Below are positions 1-10,952 of a DNA stretch of 64,000 nt, piece after piece (within the stretch, counting starts at the first letter, position 1; every line of letters starts with the position of its first letter). Origin of the DNA: Paraspadella gotoi. Lineage: Eukaryota > Chaetognatha. A program made the translations under genes and the position numbers. Location: NCBI GenBank assembly GCA_051294375.1, contig CM119271.1, positions 11,110,341 to 11,174,340 on the forward strand, in the 5' to 3' direction. The notes below the pieces were generated by a model. That model made no database searches. It saw only the letters and a program-made list of their open reading frames with translations, and was not told the DNA's origin.

Positions 1-145
1 AAATATGATAAGGAGGATGGCAAGGACATAAACGAAGAGAGGTAGACAAGGACAAAGGCGGAGAAACATGGACAAAGACGAGGATTAGGATGACAAAGAC
101 GAGGAGACGAGGACAAAGGCGGAGAAGATGACGGCGACAGAGATA
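1..145. repeat. Degenerate GACAAAGACGAGGA-type minisatellite
   Basis: Purine-rich DNA built of imperfect repeats of GACAAAGACGAGGA and GACAAAGGCGGAGA. Copies vary in length by a few bases. The tract runs towards a 216-N gap at 192-407. No convincing coding frame. Confidence 0.6.
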
Positions 146-191
146 AATATTGTCCTCCTCGATCACATGTTGACGACAACGACAAAAACTC

Positions 192-407
192 NNNNNNNNN
201 NNNNNNNNNNNNNNNNNNNNNNNNNNNNNNNNNNNNNNNNNNNNNNNNNNNNNNNNNNNNNNNNNNNNNNNNNNNNNNNNNNNNNNNNNNNNNNNNNNNN
301 NNNNNNNNNNNNNNNNNNNNNNNNNNNNNNNNNNNNNNNNNNNNNNNNNNNNNNNNNNNNNNNNNNNNNNNNNNNNNNNNNNNNNNNNNNNNNNNNNNNN
401 NNNNNNN
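192..407. other. Assembly gap (216 N)
   Basis: A run of N followed directly by a short (GA)n tract at 408-421, so the missing sequence is probably GA-rich microsatellite. Confidence 0.99.
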
Positions 408-421
408 GAGAGAGAGAGAGA

Positions 422-1950
422 TACTGCAATTTTGAGTTCACACGACTACTGCAATAACAAAGATTATAGTTGCTCTCGTTGTCTAAATATAAAATTGTTT
501 GTCTTGTCTTGTCTGTTTGCCAACTGAGTTCAAAGTTGTACATATTATTGTGAAACTTTTTAGACAGAACGAACAAATGGCGAGAGAGTTAAAATGAAAA
601 CTTTGCTTCAAAACTAGTCCGTCGAAACAGATATCTTTATGACGTATATTTAATTATTTATGAAACTTTAATTTATAATTTAATTCGAATTAATTAAATA
701 AACATTCTCTTGGCTCAAAGATCCTGGGAAACAATCTTTTTTTTTTTTTTCACTTTCAAAAAATTCCGCCGACAATTTTTATTTTAATTCTTTCCGCGTT
801 TTTCGCTCGAAGTTCACAACTTGACATCACCGATTCGCTCTTGTGAGGAAAATCACGTTTTTCGATGCTTAAAATACTGAGTTAATATAATTCATATTTT
901 GAAATACACCTGACTAGTCTTTCATTACTTTCATGATCGATGGATTTAACCTATGAGGTTTCCCCCGTTTCGTCGGTTTCGTCGCCTGCCTCCTCGGATT
1001 TCGTGAACCTCGATATAGTGAGTTTTTGCTGCGCCAAAAGCCTCCGGAGAAATGGCAGTCAATTCCTTCCTTGTTAAAGGGTCTGGTTGGCCTGGCGCCC
1101 TCGCTAAATGACCACCGGCATAAATCGAAACCCCGATTGTCCTTTGCCATTAATGTGTAAATTATAATTTAAACATATAATTAGTTAATAATTTAACACG
1201 TTTCAGTTAGTAGTATTGGGCACTATTAAGTGCTTTATCGGTCGGTGCGTCCAATACCTCTTAGAAAATCACAAGTGGTCGCGTCCGTACACTCATTATT
1301 CTATACGCTCTCTCTGGATGATGTTCCTCCTCTCAACGGATAAAAGAAGAAAGGTAGGACTTTACTGTTGTGACAGAAACGATAATTATTGTGGGTGCTT
1401 TACCCATCGCAAATATACTATTGTCCTATATTGACGAATGTGCGCTTGTGGCTTGACGTAATCTCTTGATACGTAATAAAAATAAAAATAGATAGCTCCA
1501 AATTAGTGCCGTAAGTGTTATACGCGGTGGTGATTATATCTCTCTAACCCAATTGTCCACATGGTGGTGATCAGTTAGTTTCCGTGTCAAAAACATCCCC
1601 CTGCTAATTTGTGAGATACAGAGATTTTGAGTTAGAATTTCTCTAATCGGAATCTAAGATGATAGACATAGTGTCTAGCAGTTGAGAATCGGAGTTTAAT
1701 GCCCAAACCTCCCGCGCGAGTCAGGGAGAGGAGAACCTGCAAAATATTTTTTAGTTTCTGGTTTTTTAGTTGTGCGCGCCTTCAGGATTGAAGTGACTCA
1801 GGCGGCCTTTCGACAGAATCGCCCCGGACCTGCCGCCGTCCAGAGCGTTTGGAAGGGGACAAAGTAGGCGGTGAAAGGCGAAGGTAGTTCGCGAGGGAGT
1901 TTCTTAAGGACATACCTGCACCATTTTGAAGGAAAAGATAAGGCGCTGAG
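422..1950. other. Unique AT-rich DNA, no supported gene
   Basis: AT-rich sequence with homopolymer runs and no ORF that looks like protein. A slightly GC-richer patch at 950-1140 and another at 1690-1900 hold open frames of about 70-80 codons, but these lack a convincing start or recognisable motif. Confidence 0.6.
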
Positions 1951-1953
1951 AGA

Positions 1954-2190
1954 ATGTATACAAATTACACAAGTGTGAAGAATATTGGCAATAATCCTAA
2001 ACTGCAAACGGATCAATTACAACAGCTATTGGCGCTTTTAGTGCTTCACCAAACAATTACTCCCGCGTGGTCCCGCGGTGCATTCCTTGAAGAAAGTATG
2101 AGAAGCTGTCCGCGGAGCACTAGATTTGCCTGGAATCCCCTGATTGAGGTTGATATACAGAGTTCCCAAGATCCTCAGATTTCTGACTAG
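1954..2190 (+). CDS. Hypothetical 78-codon ORF, possible retroelement remnant
   Basis: An ATG-started frame ending in TAG. Residues 15-33 form a Gln/Leu-rich stretch (NPKLQTDQLQQLLALLVLH) that could be an amphipathic helix, followed by a more polar tail with WNPLIEVDIQ near residues 61-70. The composition is protein-like and not microsatellite-driven. I recognise no domain and no flanking coding exon. An ORF of this length can occur by chance in 64 kb. A degraded retroelement Gag piece is one guess based only on the helical Gln/Leu stretch. Confidence 0.15.
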   Translation: MYTNYTSVKNIGNNPKLQTDQLQQLLALLVLHQTITPAWSRGAFLEESMRSCPRSTRFAWNPLIEVDIQSSQDPQISD

Positions 2191-4049
2191 TCGGCTGGTG
2201 ATACAGTTTGGGTTCTGAAGGTGTACGTGAGAAGCGCTGGGGTTGTTAACGCGATTATCTTTAAGCCTCATGACGCGATTATTATTGCTACATGGAGACA
2301 GAAGAACCTTTAACCCTTGTCAATGGGCCGTCGAAAGAATGACAGATGGGGGCGAGAGGTAGATCCGGTAGGTGAAATATACTTATTTATAGGTCTTTTT
2401 AATACATAACTCTTCGATTGATAATAATTTTAGAAGATCAAACACACAATACGACTCGCCTGAATTTTTTGGTCATGATGAATAATCCACTAGGGTGTTA
2501 AATACTGCTGTCTTGTTTTAACTCACGAAGCAGGAGAACATATTTTCCACTCTCTGTACGATAATTATAGTATTGCTCCACTTTAGAGGCGTTTCGGGGG
2601 AGGCGACTTTTCCAGTCTTTCTTTGATGATAACTCTTCTTGTGTGCTTTAAGCACTTTTGATGGATTGAATGTGTGGCGTTGGAACCGGCGGTACGCATT
2701 ATTTTTGCGTCGACCCGTGTCCTCTGTTGTGTAGTGATGGAAACCTGATGATTGGATAGGAATAAACCTTTAAGGACTGTGATAGGTGTTGACAACCTTT
2801 ATAAAGAGCAATTTCGAGTAAGTTTCTTGTCATTAAAACTTTTGCGTTCATTCCCCCAAAAATCTTTCCCATAACTGTCGAACTTGTGTGGCGCGAAGAG
2901 GTTTGAGGATAAATAGAAGTAAGGACCAGAGTTCCTTAGCGAGTTCTGTACAGCTCGGTGTACGTCCCTCGAGTACGAGGAGGAAAATCTGTTGTTGGTG
3001 TCGAAGCTCTGTTTGCAGACATATAAGATATGAGAGGATTAGCTGTGTTGCTTGAGACTGGTTGTAAATTAATTATGATCTTGGCTCGTCGTTATCGGCA
3101 CAGGTAACGTACCCTTGATGCTACTGTAAATATAAATACTCTCAATTAATTATACATCTCACTTACTTACTGATTAATAATTACTACTTAGCATAATTAA
3201 CATTTTCCTTTAAAATGTGTAAGTAGACTGTTTATTAAGGACCGGATTTTCGTAAGTAATGACGGCAGATCGACCATGTTTTTGGCCACTCAAAACTTGT
3301 TCTTGAGCTGTATCTATGGGCGTTTGAACTTCAATCTTTTGTCCGTTATCCGATCTATTGATACCAACTCAATTCTCGTCATTTCTTGTTTCTCTTGACA
3401 ATATGTAATTTATATGCTTGGAAAATTTTTAACTATATTTAGTTCTCCAACAAAATAACCCGCTTATTGTCATAATTAATAGGGTACACTAAGGTGGTGT
3501 TTGTTCGGTTAAATATAATTCGAACCTGGAGAAGGGACAGTCCTTTCCAAAGGTTATGGAAAATGACGTTGATATCGGGGACTGTCCCTACTCTCTTAGC
3601 GAAAAATACTCCTTGCAGCCGGCTCGGCGATATAATATCGGCCTTTGACATATAAGTAAGTGTTAAAACCATTTACTATCCAGAGAATGGGGCCGTAAAC
3701 CTAAAACGTAGGCTAAGTTAAACTAGGACTAAGTAACTCTTCGAAGCAACCACCAAGGGAGCGGGACTCCATTTCTAAACCTGGTGTTGATGGATGTGGA
3801 AACCAAGTGTAGCGAGAGAAGGGAGCGATAGTTGTTGTGGCTGGGATCTTTCCCTCTCCCTAGACCCATTTCATCGGGCCCAAGGATGGGTTGAGTTGCC
3901 CTTGCACCAGGCGTTGTACCATCCATCATTTGAACGCCCTCCAATGGTAATCTCTGTTAACTGGCGAGGTAAAAACAGATTATTAAAAGCTGTATTGATT
4001 CATAAATGATTTTCCTTTGATATGATTAATGTATTTCATTTTTTTTTTT
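2191..4049. other. Unique intergenic-like DNA
   Basis: No supported gene. The only clear structure is a perfect 10-bp inverted repeat, GGGACAGTCC at 3534-3543 and GGACTGTCCC at 3579-3588, separated by 35 bp. Short minus-strand frames near 2583-2795 begin at non-ATG codons and match nothing I know. Confidence 0.5.
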
Positions 4050-4137
4050 TTTTATGAAATTGGTACACCAATTATAAAAAATTATCTCTCCACTTCATCT
4101 TAATAAATATAAGCTATTTCTCGCCCTCTGACTTTCT
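4050..4137 (-). repeat. Dispersed repeat X, partial copy
   Basis: The run from TGAAATTGG through AAGCTATTT to CTGACTTT matches the beginning of the repeat X copy at 48809-48890 with small indels. It stops before the AATAAAGACTCTCTC part seen in the longer copies, so this is a truncated member of the family. Confidence 0.5.
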
Positions 4138-4999
4138 CTTTTGCGGAATCGTGTTTCAAATCCGCTTAGCCTTTTGTCTTCCTTTCCGCTCTCCTCCTCG
4201 TGCAATCATGCCCTCGATTCGCCACCTCTCCGCGCCTTCCGTATCCATCTGTTCCGCTGCTCTCATCGCTCTGAGATACAAATCGCGGCCAATTCTGACT
4301 GTCTCAGCTTTAGTGTTTTGCGAAATCTGCGGCCGCCTGGCTTCATAAATAAAAACTTTTCCTAACAATAAAATATGGAAAGGTGACAATTAAAATCAGC
4401 GCCTAGATTATAGTGCTGAGCTATTGTCTTATTTGTGTGTCTTACCGAGTTACACATTGGTGTGAAGGGTTAGTTATTTATTCTTTTTAACCTCTTCATT
4501 ATTACGTTCATGTTTATATATGATAATGCAAATATATAACATAAATCCCGACCGACAATTATCGCTCTCCCGGTCAGCGAATGTGCCTCAGATAGATATA
4601 CCATAACCCCAAAAAGGAACACAAAATAATTAGGACAAATGCAAATATTGAGGATCTAGGATACAATCTCATTTGCCAGATAATTCACAAAAATTAATCT
4701 GCTAACATTGGGTGATGTATAAATTTCTAAAAAGCATAGAGTCAAAAAGTCGATGTAATAATTAAATTGGTGTACAGACTTAATCAATCTTTATAATTAA
4801 CGTTTAATTTCATATAGTATTAATTACTACTGACTGATGTTACTTTAGTTTCAACTACGTAACAATTGAAAAAACCTAATTTTGTTTCCACCTAATTTAT
4901 TATTCAGATTTTCACTTGGGGTCACACACTTTTGAAACGAACTTCGTCGCAATGCTTTAATACCATCCCGACTCTCCTGATTTTTTCTCCCTCCTCATC

Positions 5000-5260
5000 A
5001 GATGGCTTGTTAACGATCGGCCGACCACATCCCAAGGATGGCCCCCCTGACGAAACTTTCCAACCCCGAAAATCGTGAACTCCGCGAACGAAACCTATCC
5101 TGGATCTTCGCCTCCAGCCTCCACTTGATGTCGACCGCGAAGAAGCCTTCAATAAGTTGGTACCCCAAGCACGCCCGTGAAAGCCGGCGGGGCCGGACGA
5201 AGGTCAGAAAAGGGAAGGATGTAACACTAAAGCGTAGCAAAAATCATTAAAATCAAGTTG
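5000..5260. other. GC-richer island with open frames on both strands
   Basis: About 250 bp of balanced-composition DNA in AT-rich surroundings. The plus strand holds a 70-codon ATG frame (5038-5250) rich in Arg and Lys near its end; the minus strand is open in two frames over the same bases. Such islands can be single exons, but I see neither a domain nor strong splice signals, so I do not call a gene. Confidence 0.3.
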
Positions 5261-6059
5261 AATAAAATCATGAACCTGTGAACATTTTAAACAAAAAAAA
5301 ATTATTTATTTTTAAATTTTCGCATCACGCCCATCTTGCCAATAAGAAATGTTCAAAAAATTTTAAAATGTTTTTTTTTTTTAATGACAGATTCGAATTC
5401 CTCACGAAAAGTTTTGGATAAAAGGAATAATAACTCTTTTTAATAAAATGATTAACCATTAAGTGGTCAAAATCCTAAAAAACTGTTATATAAGTAAAAA
5501 AAATTTTAACATTTTTCATCCTCCCAACAGCGACAAGCGCTGAACCCAGGCCCACCAACCTTGGAATTGAACAAAACAAGATTCTAAGAAACTTCGAGAC
5601 CTCACAAGAGAAAGAAAGGAACATCCACCACAGAGACGCACGAAGAAGAGGGAGGATCACATAAATCGGAGATCACAAAGACACAAGGGAAAAAGGGAAG
5701 AGAGAAGAGAGACCCGAACCAGGTACGCTAATAACGATCCTATAACGAGGAAGAGAAAGATAAAGCATAAGGACAAACTAATGCCTTCTCAAATCCCAAT
5801 CACAACTCTTCTTTTCCCCCTTCCCCAACTCTAGCCCGTCGGCCTTTCTTTTAAGAGTCCCACCCACCGAAGGTCGGTGGTTATCGGCTCCCGAGGCACA
5901 GGGACAAAACAACGCGACTGAGAGAGAGGATACAGAGAAAATGTTATGATAGGGGAAGAATTCTTTACCGGCGGAAAGACAGGTGAGATTGGACGCCCAC
6001 ACTTGAAATCTCTTCCACTTCCAAGTAATTTTTTCCTTTAACAACTCTTTCAAAGGTCC

Positions 6060-6240
6060 ACCGGCGACGAATTACTACAAATCGACGATCTCAAAACGAC
6101 GCGGGCAGGATTCGCAGCCCCAAAGTGGCCGCGCCCCGGCGGTCAAAGCCAGAAATCCCGCGTCTGCACTTCCCGCCACACGCCGACACGGACAGCGTGG
6201 CCTCTGTTTTCTCTCATATTTATGCAAGACAAACAACTTT
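6060..6240. other. GC-rich patch, possible CpG island
   Basis: CpG-rich stretch containing GTGGCCGCGCCCCGGCGG and CCCGCGTCTGC, followed at 6300 by a long CT-rich tract. No promoter element can be assigned and no gene starts nearby. Confidence 0.3.
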
Positions 6241-6299
6241 TGGCGGAGACCTAAGCGGCCCTCATCTTCTCCTCCCTCATCCTCCTTCATCGACTCCCT

Positions 6300-6960
6300 C
6301 CCGCCCGGTTCTCTCTCTCTCCTCCTCCTCTCCTCTTTCCTGCTCTACCTCTCTCTCTTCTTTCTCTCACTCTCCCTCTCTCCACTCATCTCTCTTCGAT
6401 GGTTTCTCCTCGCTCTCCTCTTCTTTTTCCTTCTTTTTTTTCTTTTCCCTTTCCTCTTTTCTTTTCCACCTTCCTCAACTCTCCTTCTTTTCCTCTCCGA
6501 TCTTTGGGTTTCTCTCTGTCTCGTCGCACGCAGTTTCTCTTAATTAGTAACTTTTCTCTCCCTTTCTTGTCCCTCGTTCTCTCTTTTCTTCCTTTTCTCC
6601 CCCCTTCTTCTCTCTCCTTCATCTCTTCCTCTCTCCCTCCTCTTCGCCCTTCTCTCTCTCTCTCTCCTCACCTCCCTCCTTCCTCTCTCTCCTCTCTCTC
6701 TTTCTTCCTCTCTCTCTTCTCTCTCTCTCTCTCTGTCCTGATTACCTTCCTTTAAGAAATTTTAATTTTTTTTTAACCAAAGGAAAGAAGGATAAAAAAT
6801 TGAATTCTCCTTTCTTTTTCTTCTCTTTCTCTTTCCTCTCTCTCTCTCTCTCCTCTTCTCTTTCCTCCTCTCTCGTCTTCTTCTCTCTCCTCCCTCTCTC
6901 CTCGTCTCCCTCTCTCTCACCCTCTCCTCTCTTCTCTCTCTCTCCTCCCGTTTTGTGTGT
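6300..6960. repeat. CT-rich polypyrimidine tract
   Basis: Imperfect (CT)n, (TTTTC)n and (CTC)n mixture on the plus strand, interrupted by AT-rich sequence at 6750-6800 and ending at a 25-N gap (6967-6991). Open frames of up to 140 codons here are Ser/Phe/Pro-only products of the repeat. Confidence 0.9.
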
Positions 6961-7000
6961 TTAATCNNNNNNNNNNNNNNNNNNNNNNNNNCTCCTCCAC

Positions 7001-7890
7001 TAAACAGTTCTCTTTAAAGCCGAAGGACTCTGATAAGAACATAACTGCTAAGGTTGTGTCAAATTAAAAAGACTTTAGTATGAAGCGAACAGAAAATGAC
7101 GTGAAAAAATGGTAAATAAAGAAAAGGACATTCATGTTGTCGTTTTGTTTCCCACAAAAATAGATTATGACATTTTCACTATTTCTTACAAAAAAACGGG
7201 AATATGGTGTTAACAAAACGACATTGTTTTATTCAATTCCAAATTTAATTTAATAGAAGAAATTAAAAAGTGGCTGTTTTTTTATTTCACACCCAACCAA
7301 TAGCAATACAATTGTTGACAACCTTATAACATAAATAGTGGATGGGGGCATTAGCGAGCGACTTGACAAGCAAAGCTTGGTAACTTTTAGTCTGGCCGGT
7401 TAACGATCCTATTTTGTCGCAAAACACGAGAGATCAATTTTTATTTAAAATATAATTTTTATAGAAAAACCTATAAAGTGTTTAAATTGTTTAAACATAC
7501 GATTTTTACATTGAAAAATATCGGGGAATAATATTTTTATATTTGGCGGAAAAAAGTATATCGACTTTTAGTTTTGACAACTTTAAAGAGTTGTTAATTC
7601 AATGGAATATAGATATATATTGAAACTTTTATTAAAATTAATTAATTAATTAATCTATTAATTAATTAATTAATCTATTAATTAATTAACGTAGGCAGAT
7701 CCGACATTGTTTGCTCAAACTTGTTTTGACATTATCTTATATTATTATATTATTATCTTATATTATCTTATAAAAAAACAATCTCAAAACCTTAATTTTT
7801 AAAGAAAATAGTTGATATTTATTTTAAAAAATGATATCAATCGCACATTGTAATAAAATGTTATGATATAACAGCGCATGTCGATCACAA
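7001..7890 (+). repeat. AT-rich block; inverted copy at 24575-25494
   Basis: CTTTAAAGCCGAAGGACTCT near 7013 reappears reverse-complemented near 25475, and ATGATATCAATCGCACATT near 7830 reappears reversed near 24607. Both copies abut a 25-N gap at the GCCGAAGG end (6967-6991 and 25495-25519). A TTAATTAATTAATCTA repeat lies at 7637-7689. No gene. Confidence 0.85.
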
Positions 7891-8510
7891 CTCTCTCTCT
7901 CTCTCTCTCTCTCTNNNNNNNNNNNNNNNNNNNNNNNNNNNNNNNNNNNNNNNNNNNNNNNNNNNNNNNNNNNNNNNNNNNNNNNNNNNNNNNNNNNNNN
8001 NNNNNNNNNNNNNNNNNNNNNNNNNNNNNNNNNNNNNNNNNNNNNNNNNNNNNNNNNNNNNNNNNNNNNNNNNNNNNNNNNNNNNNNNNNNNNNNNATTT
8101 TTTTCACAAATTGTACTTTCCTACTTTCATTTTTTTTTCGTCTCTTCAATCAGTGAAACAAAAAGAACAAAAATGTCGGGAAGGAGAAAATAGGCCATCA
8201 TCTTTCTATCGCTTTGTGGTCNNNNNNNNNNNNNNNNNNNNNNNNNNNNNNNNNNNNNNNNNNNNNNNNNNNNNNNNNNNNNNNNNNNNNNNNNNNNNNN
8301 NNNNNNNNNNNNNNNNNNNNNNNNNNNNNNNNNNNNNNNNNNNNNNNNNNNNNNNNNNNNNNNNNNNNNNNNNNNNNNNNNNNNNNNNNNNNNNNNNNNN
8401 NNNNNNNNNNNNNNNNNNNNNNNNNNNNNNNNNNNNNNNNNNNNNNNNNNNNNNNNNNNNNNNNNNNNNNNNNNNNNNNNNNNNNNNNNNNNNNNNNNNN
8501 NNNNNNNNNN
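7891..8510. repeat. (CT)n tract with two gaps
   Basis: (CT)12 at 7891-7914 enters a 182-N gap (7915-8096); a second 289-N gap (8222-8510) ends in (TC)n. The 125 bp between them match, reversed, the region near 24190, for example CTTCAATCAGTGAAAC. Confidence 0.8.
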
Positions 8511-8820
8511 TCTCTCTCTCCCTCGCTTCGGCGGCAAAGCCAGGGCGAAAAGAGTAATTGCTCAATCCGCCCAAAAACCTTCAGGAAAAAGTGTCAGAGG
8601 CAGTCAGCCGCGAAGTCAGGGGGTGTGTGACGGTGCGAAGTCGCGCCAAGTCACGGGGTGCGACGTCGAGTAAAAGCCTAAAGCCTCAAACGACGTGGGG
8701 TGTCGACGGAGAGAGAGTCGTGGTCGGGGGAGAGCGTCACCACCCCGGATGTAACGTCGTAAAAAAGGCGGGAAAAAAAATGGCGATCGATTTTGAAAAT
8801 CGGAAAAAGGAAAAAAAAAA

Positions 8821-9081
8821 NNNNNNNNNNNNNNNNNNNNNNNNNNNNNNNNNNNNNNNNNNNNNNNNNNNNNNNNNNNNNNNNNNNNNNNNNNNNNNNN
8901 NNNNNNNNNNNNNNNNNNNNNNNNNNNNNNNNNNNNNNNNNNNNNNNNNNNNNNNNNNNNNNNNNNNNNNNNNNNNNNNNNNNNNNNNNNNNNNNNNNNN
9001 NNNNNNNNNNNNNNNNNNNNNNNNNNNNNNNNNNNNNNNNNNNNNNNNNNNNNNNNNNNNNNNNNNNNNNNNNNNNNNNNN
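8821..9081. other. Assembly gap (261 N)
   Basis: Flanked on the right by (CT)n at 9082-9101 and on the left by poly-A, consistent with collapse inside microsatellite. Confidence 0.99.
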
Positions 9082-9169
9082 CTCTCTCTCTCTCTCTCTC
9101 TGTCTCGGACGAATGATTCCGGGGACGACGACCTTAACGAATCCACGTTGGAAGACTCGCTCCTTGGAG

Positions 9170-9530
9170 GAGGAGAGGCAATGGAAAAAGGAAACGGTAA
9201 AGGAGACGGCATTTCAGATGACGCGAGAAATGGCAAAAGATACGGCAAAAAAGATTTCGAAAGAAATGGCAAAAAAATATGGCGAAGGAGACGGCATTAC
9301 AGATGGCTCGAGAGATGGCAGAGAACATGGCAAAGAAATTCAAAGAATATGGCATTTGAGACGCCAAAAGTGATAGAAGTGAAAATGGATTTAGAGTTTA
9401 CGCGAGTGAATCGCAGATAAGATGACAAAAGAGATGGCAAAGACGACGGAGACGGCATTACCAATGGCGTGAGAGATGGCAGAGATGATAATAAAGAAGA
9501 CGGCAAAGAAAATGGCGAAGGAACTGGCAA
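9170..9530 (+). repeat. Degenerate AARGATGGCA minisatellite
   Basis: Imperfect units of AAGATGGCA/AATGGCAAA/GACGGCATT, 9-18 bp long, repeated over about 350 bp. It creates overlapping Lys/Gly/Asp-rich open frames in several frames, which I treat as repeat products and not a gene. A reversed counterpart lies near 22.2-22.7 kb and a noisy forward one near 26.55 kb. Confidence 0.55.
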
Positions 9531-9682
9531 AGACCCTCCAACCCTTCGAAAATCGCCCGAAGGGAATTTATCGATTTTCTTCCGTCTCGATCCGTTCGCT
9601 CCATCACCGGACAGACGGATAAACGGGACACTTTTGGCGGGAAGGTACTGATCCCCGGACGAACTTCGTGATTTAACTTTTC

Positions 9683-9725
9683 GGGGATTTGGGGAACGGG
9701 GATTTGGGGATTTGGGGATTTGGGG
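9683..9725 (+). repeat. GGGGATTT octamer array, G-quadruplex motif
   Basis: Six GGGG runs begin at 9683, 9691, 9698, 9706, 9714 and 9722, separated by ATTT or AAC, an almost strict 8-bp period. Four or more G4 runs with 3-4 nt loops meet the standard intramolecular G-quadruplex pattern. A degraded version is at about 27150. The motif resembles G-rich telomere units in form only. Confidence 0.9.
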
Positions 9726-9784
9726 AAATAAAAAGGTAAGAAATTCTATCGAACTCTGCCGGTATTCTAGATGATACGTACATC

Positions 9785-9960
9785 AACTTGGTTCGGCAGC
9801 TTTCGAAACAGACTCGTCGTATTTTCGGTCGGTCTGTCGGTCCGTCCGTCTGTCGGTATGTTTGTCCGTCGGTCTTTCCCACTTACGTTAAAAATGCTCA
9901 TAANNNNNNNNNNNNNNNNNNNNNNNNNCTTGCATTATAGTTTGGTTGTCCTCGATGCTC
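9785..9960 (+). repeat. Element with GTCGGTCTGTC tetramer tract; inverted copy at 16370-16510
   Basis: A (CGGT/CCGT/CTGT)n tract at 9826-9874 is followed by CCCACTTACGTT, ATGCTCATAA and, beyond a 25-N gap (9904-9928), ATAGTTTGGTTG. Reverse complements of all these landmarks occur in the same order at 16370-16510 (CAACCAAACTATAG, TTATGAGC, AACGTTAAGTGGG, then a CCGACGGA tract). This is a roughly 150-bp dispersed repeat in opposite orientation within one composite copy. Confidence 0.7.
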
Positions 9961-10034
9961 AGTTGTTAAGAAGGGAAAATCCTTCGAATTTAAGTGAATT
10001 CTAGCGCGGCCTTCAGGAAATAAAATAAAAAGGA

Positions 10035-10293
10035 TGTTGGAGAAAGACGATGCCGCGAGCAAGCAGTTTACCGTCCGTTGCCACACAAAAGGTCCCCGAA
10101 CTTTTTCCGGATCGGGCTGTAGTCCGACACTTACAGGTGGATTATAGGCCCCGTTCCGTTTTTACTTGTAGTGAATCAGCCAGGGCGCGAACCGATTCCT
10201 TTGTTTGGGAGGAGCTCGCTGCTACCTTCCGGCCGCCATAGGTGCTGCTGAATCTCGGACGAGTAGTGGGGTTATGAAATTACTACCACTACA
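10035..10293 (-). mobile_element. LTR-like unit 1 of a TRIM-like retroelement
   Basis: Read on the minus strand the unit starts TGTAGTGGTAGTA and ends near TTTCTCCAACA, giving TG...CA-type ends (the left boundary is noisy). Just outside its minus-strand 5' end lies AGGGGGAGATG (10294-10304), the form of a polypurine tract before a 3' LTR. The unit is about 259 bp. It contains a near-palindrome, GTAGTGGGG...CTACCACTAC, at its end. No coding content. Confidence 0.6.
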
Positions 10294-10499
10294 CATCTCC
10301 CCCTAGCATCACACACCCGCCCAAGTGTGGATGGCTATTGATGCACGCGTTGTGCCCGAGCATCTCTAGGAGGGGCTGCCCATATTCATGCTCCCGTCCT
10401 TCACAACACGATGGATCAGAGGGCAGAGGTGAAGTTAACATGCCCGGGCAGAGGTGTTTATTAACGTGCCAGCGTGTTCGTGTGGTGTGGCCTCACCAA
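10294..10499 (-). mobile_element. Short internal segment 1 (PBS-like to PPT-like)
   Basis: 206 bp between two LTR-like units. On the minus strand it begins TTGGTGAGGCC, resembling a tRNA primer-binding site (TGGTGACC in the next copy), contains AATAAA at 10457-10462, and ends with the polypurine tract AGGGGGAGATG at 10294-10304. It has no ORF. Non-coding internal DNA of this size between LTRs is typical of TRIM or SMART non-autonomous elements. Confidence 0.55.
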
Positions 10500-10749
10500 T
10501 GTGGAAGACGAAGCCGCGAGCAGGTTTACCCGGTCCGTTGCACACAAGAGGTCTCCGAACTTCGATGGGCTGTATCCGGACACTACAGGTGGATTAGACG
10601 CCCGTTCCGCTTTTTACTTGTCAGTGAATCAGCAGGCGCGCGAACCCGATTCCTTTTGTTTTGGGGAAGAGCTCGGTAGCTACCTCGGGCCATAGGTGCC
10701 TGCTTGAATTCTCGGACGAGTAGTGGGGTATGAAATTACTACCACTACA
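10500..10749 (-). mobile_element. LTR-like unit 2
   Basis: Second copy of the 250-bp unit, bounded on the plus strand by CACCAA|TGTGGAAGACG on the left and CCACTACA|CATCCCCCCCT on the right. Distance from unit 1 landmark GCCGCGAGC (10052 to 10513) is 461 bp. Differences from unit 1 are mostly single-base insertions and deletions. Confidence 0.6.
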
Positions 10750-10952
10750 CATCCCCCCCTAGCCATCACACACCCGCCCAAGTGTGATGCTATGATGCAA
10801 CGCGTCTGGTGCCGGAGCACTCTAGGGAGGGCTGCCTATTCATGCTCCCGTCTTCACACACGATGGTCGAGGGCAGAGCTGTGAGTTAACATGCCCGGGC
10901 AGAGGTGTAATTTATTAACATGCGTTGCCAGCGTGTTCGTTGTGGTCACCAA
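10750..10952 (-). mobile_element. Short internal segment 2
   Basis: 203 bp with the same order as segment 1: minus-strand PBS-like TTGGTGACC at 10944-10952 next to the unit 3 end, then AATAAA-containing DNA, then the polypurine tract at 10750-10760. Confidence 0.55.

Noticed and set aside
3534-3588. Terminal inverted repeats of a small DNA transposon
   Set aside because: Only 10-bp arms 35 bp apart, no target-site duplication and no second copy in the window.
9683-9725. Ciliate-type telomere repeat
   Set aside because: GGGGATTT differs from GGGGTTTT and GGGGTT, and only six units occur inside a dispersed repeat.
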